Shown: in pieces, positions 7,762 to 14,916 of the stretch
Layout: each line of letters begins with the position of its first letter
How positions within the stretch are numbered: position 1 is the stretch's first letter
Source: Acidobacteriota bacterium
GTDB lineage: Bacteria; Acidobacteriota; UBA890; WLXD01
Assembly (NCBI GenBank): GCA_029263335.1
Contig: JAJCXS010000179.1
Location: 1-61,599 of the forward strand
Direction: 5' to 3'
DNA length: 61,599 nucleotides
The notes under the pieces: model-generated
Seen by the model: only the letters and a program-made list of their open reading frames with translations
What the model was told of the DNA's origin: nothing
Databases searched by the model: none
Made by a program: the position numbers and the translations under genes

Positions 7762-9408
7762 CTAGCAGGCCGCACGAATCGCCCGGGCTGCGGCACGAGC
7801 GGTGAGAACGCAACTGCCCAGAAACGTGCCCTCGAGCGAGCGTCTGCCGTGTACACCACCACCGCCGAAGCCCGCGGCCTCGCCGACCGCGAAAAACCCC
7901 GCAATCGGCGTGCCCGAGGTGTCCAACACGCGCGACTGCAGGTCGGTTTGAATGCCACCGAGACTCTTGCGGGTGGTGATTCGTTCGCGGATCGCTATCA
8001 ACGGACGCGCACTCGCATCATCAATGGGCGCAAATTTGCACGTGCGAAGTCGGTCACCACGATAGCGGCGCACCTGCGCGATTCGCCGCAGCTGGTCGTC
8101 ATTGTGATAGCGCTGTGGCCTACGGACGGACTCGTCGTAGCGGCGAATCTCCTCGGCCAGCCTGTCGCCATCAACATCATCGCCACCGTCAAGCGCATGC
8201 ATCTTGTCGACGAGCGCGGACACGGAGTCGGCGGCGACAAAATCGGGACAGTGGGCGAGCAGCTCGTCGACCAGCTTCCTGTTGCCTCGCAGCTGTGTGA
8301 AAACGAACCGCCGCAGGCTCCGATCGCGCATCGCGCGATTGAACTCGGCGCCTGATACGGCCAGCTCACGTCGCGCGATTCGGTGATTGAGAATCTGCCA
8401 CGAATGCTGCTTCTCCTCGGCACAGATTGTCCTGGCCAAATGACTCGTGTCGAAGCCACCCACCAAGGGCGGAGAATCGAAGCGCTTGCCGCGCCAGTTG
8501 ACCCAGAGTGCCGAGCGCGGCGGCACCAGCGAGAGGCCATGGTGTGCGTGCTGCGGCTGCCAGTGGCGAACGCCAGCGGCGTAGAGCCAAACGCGGTCCA
8601 GGTGGGTGACCCGTGCGCCGTGCCGCGCCGCCGCGTCGTGCATGGTTCCGTCCGCGGCCGGGTGCGAGCCGTTCAGCAACTCGGCCGGCGCTTCTCCGTA
8701 GCCCTCGGGCCAACGCTCGCGAACCTTGTTCAGATCGCCGCAAACACCCCCCGCGGCAACAACCACCGCGGCGCCCTCGGCGGAGAAATCGCCCGTGGCC
8801 ACGTTGATCCCCGCCGCCCCCTGTCCTTCGGCCAGCACCTCGCCGGCGATGCCGACGACGATACCGCCGCGCTCGATCAGCTCCAGCGCGCGATGGCCCG
8901 TCAACACCAGGAGTCGGTCCTTCTGTGGATGCGCCGCAAGGCGCTCCAGGAGCGCTTCGATCAGGCGTTGCCCCGTGCCCCACACCATGTGGAAGCGCGG
9001 CACCGAATTGCCCGGATGATGCAGTCCGCGTTCGACCCAATGCACCACCGGGAAGAACTTCACCCCGCACTCTCGCAGCCAGTCGTAAACGACTTCCCGC
9101 GAGTCGTTGACATAGGCCTCGGCCCAGCGCCGCGGCCATTCATCGGTCTCATCGAGGTCGCCGTAGGCAAGCCAATCCCGCAATGCCAGGTCGGGATTGT
9201 CGTGAATGCCGCCGCGCCGCTGCTCCGGCGTACCGACCAGGAAGATGCCGCCAAAGGCCTGGCGCGCGAGGCCGCCCAACCTCGAGCGCGGGCCGGCCTC
9301 GAGGAGAATCACGCTCTGACCCGCCTCGAGCAGTTCGATCGCCGTTACCAGGCCGGCGAGGCCTCCCCCAACAACGACTGTGTCGGCTCTGTAGGTTGCG
9401 CCCATCAC
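7762..9408 (-). CDS. FAD-binding dehydrogenase (fumarate reductase / 3-ketosteroid dehydrogenase family)
   Basis: 548 residues. The N-terminal dinucleotide fold VVVGGGLAGLVTAIELLEAG binds FAD. A second FAD block near the C-terminus reads GEAAGFGGGGVHG...RSLEGTFLGSCV. The middle region, with GLHHPGNSVPRFHMVWGTG, is the substrate-domain type of the FAD_binding_2 superfamily. These enzymes carry out dehydrogenation next to a carbonyl or reduce enoates. It is the first gene of a two-gene operon with the ThDP enzyme, suggesting one pathway handling an alpha-keto or alpha,beta-unsaturated acid; the substrate cannot be told. No signal peptide is visible. Confidence 0.85.
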   Translation of the reverse strand: MMGATYRADTVVVGGGLAGLVTAIELLEAGQSVILLEAGPRSRLGGLARQAFGGIFLVGTPEQRRGGIHDNPDLALRDWLAYGDLDETDEWPRRWAEAYVNDSREVVYDWLRECGVKFFPVVHWVERGLHHPGNSVPRFHMVWGTGQRLIEALLERLAAHPQKDRLLVLTGHRALELIERGGIVVGIAGEVLAEGQGAAGINVATGDFSAEGAAVVVAAGGVCGDLNKVRERWPEGYGEAPAELLNGSHPAADGTMHDAAARHGARVTHLDRVWLYAAGVRHWQPQHAHHGLSLVPPRSALWVNWRGKRFDSPPLVGGFDTSHLARTICAEEKQHSWQILNHRIARRELAVSGAEFNRAMRDRSLRRFVFTQLRGNRKLVDELLAHCPDFVAADSVSALVDKMHALDGGDDVDGDRLAEEIRRYDESVRRPQRYHNDDQLRRIAQVRRYRGDRLRTCKFAPIDDASARPLIAIRERITTRKSLGGIQTDLQSRVLDTSGTPIAGFFAVGEAAGFGGGGVHGRRSLEGTFLGSCVLTARAAARAIRAAC

Positions 9409-9523
9409 ACCTCGGCTGGCAACACACTCCGGCCGTGCTGGCCGGGGGCCCCACGATGGGGCAGCATGTGAGTCGCGTCAACCCTCGATAACGATCTCAG
9501 AACCCCATGTACTCGACCACGCC

Positions 9524-10582
9524 ATGACTGAAACCGGACCCGAGGGCACGCGGCAGACCGAGGAGGATGCCGGACCGCCGCCGCGGAATCGGTTCGTCGC
9601 CACGCTCGCCCGCTGGGGCATGGTCATCATTCTCGTTGGCGCCGCCCTCAATCTGGCGCTCGCGTGGCAGTCGATCGGTTCAGGCGCGAGCCAAGTTCTA
9701 GACGACGTCGCGCCCGGCTGGCTGATTGCGGCTGCGCTGCTCGGCATCGCTCCGTGGTTCTTCAGCTCGGTGCGGACCTGGATGTGGGCGCACTTCCTCG
9801 ACTGTCCGATCTCCTTCCGTGACGCAGTGCGAACGACGGCCGCGACCGAGCTGACCTCGTCGATCAGCCCCAAGGCGATCGGTGGCGCGCCCGCCAAGAT
9901 CGCCATGATGATCGACTCCGGTGTGCGCCCCGGGCATGCCGCGTCGATCCTGATGCTCGATAACATCGCCGACGTCGTGTTCTTCGCTGCGATCGCGCCG
10001 GCGATCGCGTTCCTCACGGCGCGGTGGCGGGTGCCCGAGGTGCAGGAGGCGCTGCTCCGAGTTTTCGACAAACTTAGCGGCGCGGCGCCCTGGGTCGTGG
10101 GCGTGGTGGGGCTCATCATAGTGGTGGTGTTCATCTGGCGGCGCCGCTCGGCCGAGCCTGCGAAGGGCCGAACCAAGGTGGGGCGTGCCCTGGCGCAGAT
10201 TCGTGGTGATTTCCTTTCCGCCTACACGCTGATCGCTCGCCGCGGAAAGTCTCGTGCCGTCGCCGCCGTCGCACTGGCTACCGGATTGTGGCTGTGCCGC
10301 GCTTCGGTGGCCACGGCGGTGATGCTCGGCCTCGGCCAGCCGGCAGACCCGATTCTGTTCTTCCTGTTGCAGTGGGTCGTATTCGCGATGATGGTCTTCG
10401 TCCCGACGCCCGGCGCGGCGTTGGGCGCCGAGGCATCCTTTGCCGCGATTCTCGACGGCTTCGTGGTGGAGGGGCTCCTTGGCGTGCTGACCGCCGGCTG
10501 GAGGTTCTTCTCTTTCTACCTGCCGCTCCTGTTCGGGCTCGTTCTGATGCCACTGCTGAGCCGCAAGCGCTCGCTCGACTAG
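9524..10582 (+). CDS. Lysylphosphatidylglycerol-synthase-TM / UPF0104-like integral membrane protein
   Basis: 352 residues with about eight hydrophobic segments. The conserved motif of the lysyl-PG synthetase membrane domain is visible: RTTAATELTSSISPKAIGGAPAK, with the central Pro-Lys-X-Ile-Gly-Gly-X-Pro-Ala. Relatives flip or modify lipids (MprF-type, AglD-type). There is no synthetase domain, so a flippase-like or lipid-handling role is likely. No clear ribosome site precedes ATG 9524. The gene ends inside the hairpin at 10581-10598. Confidence 0.8.
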   Translation: MTETGPEGTRQTEEDAGPPPRNRFVATLARWGMVIILVGAALNLALAWQSIGSGASQVLDDVAPGWLIAAALLGIAPWFFSSVRTWMWAHFLDCPISFRDAVRTTAATELTSSISPKAIGGAPAKIAMMIDSGVRPGHAASILMLDNIADVVFFAAIAPAIAFLTARWRVPEVQEALLRVFDKLSGAAPWVVGVVGLIIVVVFIWRRRSAEPAKGRTKVGRALAQIRGDFLSAYTLIARRGKSRAVAAVALATGLWLCRASVATAVMLGLGQPADPILFFLLQWVVFAMMVFVPTPGAALGAEASFAAILDGFVVEGLLGVLTAGWRFFSFYLPLLFGLVLMPLLSRKRSLD

Positions 10583-10598
10583 CCGCCGACAGGCGGCT
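10581..10598. terminator. Compact hairpin between convergent genes
   Basis: AGCCGCC GACA GGCGGCT is a perfect 7-bp GC stem with a 4-nt loop. It begins within the stop codon of the membrane protein and ends 3 bp before the AraC gene's stop. It has no T-tract. Its position and symmetry suit a shared bidirectional terminator. Confidence 0.6.
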
Positions 10599-10601
10599 AC
10601 A

Positions 10602-11579
10602 TCACTGAGCCGCTACCAGTGGTGCCGGCGCGCCGGCGCGCCGAACGCTTCCCGGCGGGACGCCGAACACTCGCTTGAAGGCCCTGCAAAAAGCCGCTTC
10701 GGATTGGTACCCGAGCCGACCCGCAAGAACCGAGATCGGCTCCGACGTTTCTCTGAGGTACGTGCGCGCGAGCAGCATGCGCCACCGCGTGAGGTAGCGC
10801 ATCGCAGACTCGCCGACCAGGTTGGTGAATCGCGCCGAGAACGCGGACCGCGACATGCCGGCCTCTTCGGCCAGCGACGCTACGGTCCACTCCCGGGAGG
10901 GCTCCCGGTGGATCGAAGTGAGAGCTCGTCCCACTTGCTCGTCGCGCAGCGCCGCGAGCCAGCCCCGCTCTGGCTCAGGCTCCGAGTCGATCCACGAACG
11001 GATCATCTGAATCACGAGGATGTCGGCCAGTCTCGTGATCACGGTTTCTCCGCCGGGTCGCAACTCCCTCGCTTCGCGAGCGATGAAGCGTAGCGTGCTC
11101 TGAAGCCAACTACCCTCGTCGTCCCAGGTGTCGATCTGCAACACCGTTGGCAGCAGCTCGATGAGATGTTCGGCCGCCACATGATCGAAGCGTACGACGA
11201 CGCAAAGGGTCTGTGTGAACTCGCCACCGCCACCGTGACGCATGATCTCGTAGCGGTCGCTAACCTGCTCGACGGGAATGTCGAAAAGCGGCTGAGCGTC
11301 GGCTTTCGGCCCGCTGCGGAGGCAATGCCCGGCGCCGTGCGGAACCAGGGCGAGGCTGCCCTGCTGGAGCATGCGAGATTCGGTACCGCCGACATCGAGC
11401 CAGCAGCGACCGGCAGTAACGACATGGAACATCATGCACCCCTCGAATGGGGGCAGATCGATTCCCCAGGGCGACGTCAGTTCCGCCCGACAGTAGAGAA
11501 CGCCGGTGAGCCGCAGCAGGTGCAGGGCCTCGCCGAGCGGGTCGCTCGCGGGCGGTAACTCTCGATCGACCTGTGACAT
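10602..11579 (-). CDS. AraC family regulator with cupin-type ligand domain
   Basis: 325 residues from ATG 11579 (MSQVDREL). Upstream in-frame ATGs at 11588 and beyond are possible but would run into the promoter region. The N-terminal half is a cupin_6-like domain (LTSPWGIDLPPFEGCMMFHVVTAGRCWL). The C-terminal third has two helix-turn-helix motifs: TVASLAEEAGMSRSAFSARF and SVLAGRLGYQSEAAFCRAFK. It is divergent from the NmrA/DUF1772 pair and very probably regulates it from the AT-rich 160-bp spacer. Confidence 0.9.
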   Translation of the reverse strand: MSQVDRELPPASDPLGEALHLLRLTGVLYCRAELTSPWGIDLPPFEGCMMFHVVTAGRCWLDVGGTESRMLQQGSLALVPHGAGHCLRSGPKADAQPLFDIPVEQVSDRYEIMRHGGGGEFTQTLCVVVRFDHVAAEHLIELLPTVLQIDTWDDEGSWLQSTLRFIAREARELRPGGETVITRLADILVIQMIRSWIDSEPEPERGWLAALRDEQVGRALTSIHREPSREWTVASLAEEAGMSRSAFSARFTNLVGESAMRYLTRWRMLLARTYLRETSEPISVLAGRLGYQSEAAFCRAFKRVFGVPPGSVRRAGAPAPLVAAQ

Positions 11580-11608
11580 GGTCCGCATCGTGTCACGGCT
11601 CATGCTGA

Positions 11609-11650
11609 AAATCCAACTGTGGTGGACGAACGGCAATATATTGTGGATTT
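11609..11650. promoter_or_regulatory. Nested palindromes in the araC-like / nmrA-like spacer
   Basis: CAATATATTG (11634-11643) is a perfect 10-bp palindrome. It is flanked by an inverted pair AAATCCA (11609-11615) and TGGATTT (11644-11650). The spacer is markedly AT-richer than the coding DNA around it and must hold both divergent promoters. AraC proteins often bind repeated half-sites in such spacers. Confidence 0.4.
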
Positions 11651-11739
11651 CTAGTCATTGTGAATCCAACGAATCCCACATAACTTGGACTCATCGCAAT
11701 CTGTTGATTCGTTCAACACCGACCCAGGACGATGAGCCC

Positions 11740-12570
11740 ATGAACAACTCCAAGATTCTTATTCTCGGTGCCACCGGAAAAACCGGGCGCCGCATCGTGC
11801 AACGTCTCGCACAGAAAGGTCACGCGGTAAGGAACGGGTCACGACAAGCTGATCCGCCCTTCGATTGGAACGATCAGAGCACCTGGGCCGCTGCGCTCGA
11901 CGGCGTGAAGGCGGCGTACATCAACTATGCCCCCGATCTGGCCATCGAGGGTGCGGCGAGCAGCATCCGCGCCTTTGTCGAACTTGCAGCGGAGCGCGAC
12001 GTGCGCCGCTTGGTTCTGTTATCCGGCCGTGGGGAAGAAGAGGCGCAGCGTTGCGAGCGCCTCATCCAGCGCGCCGACATCGACTGGACGGTCGTTCGCG
12101 CTAGCTGGTTCTGCCAGAATTTCTCCGAGGGCGCATTCCTCGACATGGTGCTGGCTGGCGAGGTCGCACTGCCCGCCGGGGCCGTCGGGGAGCCGTTCGT
12201 CGATGCCGACGACATCGCCGATGTCGCGGTCGCGGCGCTAACCGAGCCCGGCCACGCCGGGCAGGTCTACGAGGTCACCGGGCCTCGACTCCTGACGTTC
12301 GCCGAGGCCGTGGACGAAATCGCCCGCGCCACCGGACGCACAATGCGATATGTCCAGATCACGCCGGAGGCCTTCGCGGCCGGGGTGACCGAAGCAGGCT
12401 TGCCAGAAGACATCGCGTGGCTTCTGGACTACCTGTTCACGACCGTTCTCGACGGTCGGAACGCCTACACGACGGACGGGGTCCTGACGGCGTTGGGCCG
12501 CGAGCCGACGGATTTCGCCGAGTACGCGCGCCGGATCGCCGCCACGGGCGCCTGGGACGTGTCGCCATGA
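11740..12570 (+). CDS. NmrA-like NAD(P)-binding oxidoreductase
   Basis: 276 residues from ATG 11740, preceded by CCAGGA. The Rossmann motif ILGATGKTGRRIVQRLAQKG is at residues 7-26, followed by an NmrA-type short-chain fold (AYINYAPDLAIEGAASSIRAFVELA, then VRRLVLLSGRGEEEA). Relatives include atypical reductases and redox sensors. There is no YxxxK catalytic pair of the classic SDR type, which suits the NmrA branch. It overlaps the DUF1772 gene by 4 bp (ATGA), so the two are translated together. The likely trigger is a small organic compound sensed by the divergent AraC protein. Confidence 0.85.
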   Translation: MNNSKILILGATGKTGRRIVQRLAQKGHAVRNGSRQADPPFDWNDQSTWAAALDGVKAAYINYAPDLAIEGAASSIRAFVELAAERDVRRLVLLSGRGEEEAQRCERLIQRADIDWTVVRASWFCQNFSEGAFLDMVLAGEVALPAGAVGEPFVDADDIADVAVAALTEPGHAGQVYEVTGPRLLTFAEAVDEIARATGRTMRYVQITPEAFAAGVTEAGLPEDIAWLLDYLFTTVLDGRNAYTTDGVLTALGREPTDFAEYARRIAATGAWDVSP

Positions 12571-13082
12571 CGTCGAGCGCCGGTGGAGAGCTGGTACCGC
12601 TCATGCCAATCGTCGGACTGGCAGCGATGCTCGGATCTGCCCTGATTGGTGGGATCTTCTTCGCGTTTTCGAGCTTCGTCATGAGAGCCTTGGCACGTGC
12701 GCCCGCGGCAGAAGGCATCGCCCTGATGCAGTCGATCAACGTCGTCGTACTCAACCCGTCGTTCCTTGGCGCATTCATCGGAACCGCAGTGCTGTCGTTC
12801 GGCGCAGGCGGACTCGCCATGGCTACCGGGAACCGTCCGTCGGGAGCGTTCTTCGTGGGCGGAGCGACCCTCTACCTCCTGGGCACGTTTCTGGTAACCG
12901 TCTTCCAGAACGTGCCCTTGAACGACCGGCTGGCCGCCGTGCCCGCGGCTGACCCCAAGTCCGCCAAGCTGTGGGCTCTCTACCTGGTGAGATGGACGAC
13001 GTGGAACCACGTCAGGACGGCTGCAGCCCTGGCCGCCGCCCTGCTGTTCGCTGTCGGCCTGGTGCAGAGCGCAACCCCGTGA
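12567..13082 (+). CDS. DUF1772 (anthrone-oxygenase-like) membrane protein
   Basis: 171 residues with four hydrophobic segments. ALIGGIFFAFSSFVMRAL and LMQSINVVVLNPSFLGAF match the DUF1772 family, whose fungal members are called anthrone oxygenases. NVPLNDRLAAV and WTTWNHVRTAAALAAALL are the other family blocks. It starts at ATG 12567 inside the stop of the NmrA-like gene. The bacterial function is unknown; the pairing with an NAD(P) reductase suggests joint handling of a quinone-like or aromatic compound. Confidence 0.8.
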   Translation: MTSSAGGELVPLMPIVGLAAMLGSALIGGIFFAFSSFVMRALARAPAAEGIALMQSINVVVLNPSFLGAFIGTAVLSFGAGGLAMATGNRPSGAFFVGGATLYLLGTFLVTVFQNVPLNDRLAAVPAADPKSAKLWALYLVRWTTWNHVRTAAALAAALLFAVGLVQSATP

Positions 13083-13140
13083 CGTCGAGATCGACCGGCG
13101 TCGAGCCGCCGCCAGCCGAGCCGTCAGTCCGAGGCGGTGA

Positions 13141-13707
13141 TTAGGTGGGCTCGATAAGGCGCACCTCGACGCGGCCGCCGTGCTGTACATGGGGGCTCGA
13201 GGCCGCCACCTCGAGCGCCGCGGCCTCGGTCTCGGCAACGACGATGAAGAACCCTGTTACTCGCTCGCTCGATGGCATCTCGCCGGGCACTGGCAGGCCG
13301 ACGACATCGCCTCCGTCTGCCAGTTTCTCTCCCACCTGCAGCAACCCACGCTCGGCGAGGGTACCCGCCCACGCCGCGTACTCGCCTACGCGCTGTGCCT
13401 CTACGGCGGGCTCCAGAAACACGTCCGCGGGCTCGAGCAACAGCAGCAGGTAGCGATCACCTGCGGCCGGCGCGACGTCAATGAGGCCGTCGTCGAGGAA
13501 GTAGCGCTGCGTGCCTACCCCCGCGACGAACAACATCAGCGCCGCAGCCACCAAACCCCACGAGCGCCAGGTCGACGGTTCATCAATCTTGACGAGCCCC
13601 TCCGTCCGCAGCGCTGCGGCGACCCTATCCTCGAGGTCAATCGGCGGTTGCCCTGAGCCGAGCTCACCCAGGGCCTGCCGCTCTCGCGTCGACAATTCCT
13701 CAACCAT
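13141..13707 (-). CDS. Membrane-anchored YCII-domain protein, candidate anti-sigma factor
   Basis: 188 residues. Residues 1-45 are a short cytoplasmic stretch (MVEELSTRERQALGELG). One transmembrane helix (SWGLVAAALMLFVAGVG) lies near 49-65. Residues 83-188 form a YCII/DGPF-like domain (YLLLLLEPADVF, EYAAWAGTLAERGLLQVGEKL, VTGFFIVVAETEAAALEVAASSP). Its start overlaps the sigma gene by 8 bp, the usual place for an anti-sigma factor. YCII/DGPF proteins are known companions of some ECF groups, but a single-pass protein with this domain outside the membrane is unusual. No zinc-binding anti-sigma motif is present. Confidence 0.65.
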   Translation of the reverse strand: MVEELSTRERQALGELGSGQPPIDLEDRVAAALRTEGLVKIDEPSTWRSWGLVAAALMLFVAGVGTQRYFLDDGLIDVAPAAGDRYLLLLLEPADVFLEPAVEAQRVGEYAAWAGTLAERGLLQVGEKLADGGDVVGLPVPGEMPSSERVTGFFIVVAETEAAALEVAASSPHVQHGGRVEVRLIEPT

Positions 13708-14233
13708 GTCCTTTCTCCCCTTCTAGAAATAGCTGCCGTAGCCGGCGGCGGGCGCGGTGAAGCTGGCTCTTCGATGTCCCGGGGCTGATGCGGAGCAATG
13801 CGCCAATCTCGTCGTGCGTGTGACCCTCCACATCGTGCAGCAACAGGACCTCGCGATACCGATCCGCCAGTGTCGCAATCGCCCGCAACAGGTCGGCGCC
13901 ACCCACCAGGTTCAGCGCGACGTCGGCAACGCCGAACTCGACGGGATCGGGCAGGGCCGTCAGTCTCGCGCCGCGCCGATAATGCTCACGACACAGATTC
14001 AGTGCGATGCCCGTGAGCCACGTCCGCAACGACGCCCGCCAGCGAAAGTCCGCCAGAGACCTGGCCGCACGCAGCCAGGTCTCTTGAACGACATCTTCGG
14101 CAGCATCGACGCCGACCCGCAGTACCGCGAAACGGTACAGCGATGGCGTGTGTGCACGGTACAGCTCGCGGAAACTGGCCTCATCGCGTTTCGCCATGTA
14201 GGCCTCGACCAGCGCGCGATCCGCGTTACTCAG
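13700..14233 (-). CDS. ECF-type RNA polymerase sigma factor, probable CTG start
   Basis: 177 residues if started at CTG 14233. Region 2 is ASFRELYRAHTPSLYRFAVLR and AEDVVQETWLRAARSLADFRW. Region 4 is LADRYREVLLLHDVEGHTHDE and ISPGTSKSQLHRARRRLRQL. There is no ATG or GTG near the natural N-terminus. A full AGGAGG lies 5 nt before CTG 14233, and that CTG overlaps the upstream stop as CTGA. The frame can be extended to GTG 14296, but that would overlap the upstream gene by 67 bp. It is the middle gene of a three-gene operon and should direct RNA polymerase to a small regulon including itself. Confidence 0.88.
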   Translation of the reverse strand: MSNADRALVEAYMAKRDEASFRELYRAHTPSLYRFAVLRVGVDAAEDVVQETWLRAARSLADFRWRASLRTWLTGIALNLCREHYRRGARLTALPDPVEFGVADVALNLVGGADLLRAIATLADRYREVLLLHDVEGHTHDEIGALLRISPGTSKSQLHRARRRLRQLFLEGEKGHG

Positions 14234-14766
14234 CGCAGCCTCCTGTAGTGGATTTCCTCCATCCAATCCTTGCCGCCATCGCGGTAGAAAGTCCACTGGG
14301 ACGAGAACTCGTCGCCGTCCATGAACCGGAAGATCGCTTCGTCCATATGCCCTTCGTCGCGCGAGGCGAGGTTGCCACCGCGCACGAAAGTAAACCGTAT
14401 GGTGCTGGCATCGGCCGTGATCTCGGTGGCCATCAGGTGAGGCTGGTTGCGCGCTTCGCAGTAGTGCGTCGCGACGAGGTCGGCGCCATCCAACGAGTAC
14501 ATCGTCACCATCTTGCGATCTGGAGCATCACGAAAAGTCGTGGTCGACATCACCGCCGAGCCGCTCGCGATGACCTCGATAGTGATCTCCTCGGACCAGC
14601 CCTTGGTGCTTTCGGCCCGCCAGGTGCCCGCCAACGACTTGAAGCGCTCGTAGCCGAGCTCCGCGGGGTCGGTTGGTGACGCCTGCCCATGGCCGGCCAC
14701 CAGGGCGGCACCGAGCACGACGAGACTGATGAGACGAACGTGAGTCGGAGCGATAAGCGCCAGCAT
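14230..14766 (-). CDS. Secreted lipocalin/DUF1579-like protein, first gene of the ECF operon
   Basis: 178 residues from ATG 14766, behind AGGAGG at ideal spacing. Residues 1-29 are a signal peptide (VRLISLVVLGAALVAGHGQA). The mature part opens with YERFKSLAGTWRAES and continues as alternating strands (ITIEVIASGSAVMSTTTF, KMVTMYSLDGADLVATHYC), a small beta-barrel pattern. The family name is tentative. It is the first gene of the sigma operon, so it is probably either a target or part of the envelope signal that the sigma factor senses. Confidence 0.65.
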   Translation of the reverse strand: MLALIAPTHVRLISLVVLGAALVAGHGQASPTDPAELGYERFKSLAGTWRAESTKGWSEEITIEVIASGSAVMSTTTFRDAPDRKMVTMYSLDGADLVATHYCEARNQPHLMATEITADASTIRFTFVRGGNLASRDEGHMDEAIFRFMDGDEFSSQWTFYRDGGKDWMEEIHYRRLR

Positions 14767-14797
14767 GGCAACCTCCTGTTGTGAACGTGTGTCCACC

Positions 14798-14828
14798 ATG
14801 AGTGCCGTCGACGGCGCAAAAGGTTGCA
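14798..14828 (-). promoter_or_regulatory. Candidate ECF-type promoter of the sigma operon
   Basis: Reading on the minus strand, TGCAACC (14828-14822) followed by TTTT resembles the -35 AAC block of ECF promoters. It lies 56 bp before the operon's first start codon, leaving room for a -10 near 14800. The -10 sequence itself is not a clear CGTC-type match. Confidence 0.3.
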
Positions 14829-14889
14829 TGGTGTTGAAGCCGGATAGCGGCTGCGATAGACCTTCTTCTCCTGACGCCCACCCGATGAA

Positions 14890-14904
14890 GGCACGATCCG
14901 TGCC
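14890..14904 (+). promoter_or_regulatory. Perfect hairpin just before the ribosome site of the VPS10-like gene
   Basis: GGCACG ATC CGTGCC forms a 6-bp stem with a 3-nt loop. It ends 2 nt before GGAGG (14907-14911) of the gene starting at 14917. It could be an RNA element shaping translation or a DNA operator. No other evidence is visible. Confidence 0.3.
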
Positions 14905-14916
14905 TCGGAGGTCCTG

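Noticed and set aside
6024..7958. Longer, 644-residue version of the ThDP enzyme
   Set aside because: The extra 69 N-terminal residues overlap the FAD dehydrogenase gene and lack protein character. ATG 7751 gives the standard N-terminus.
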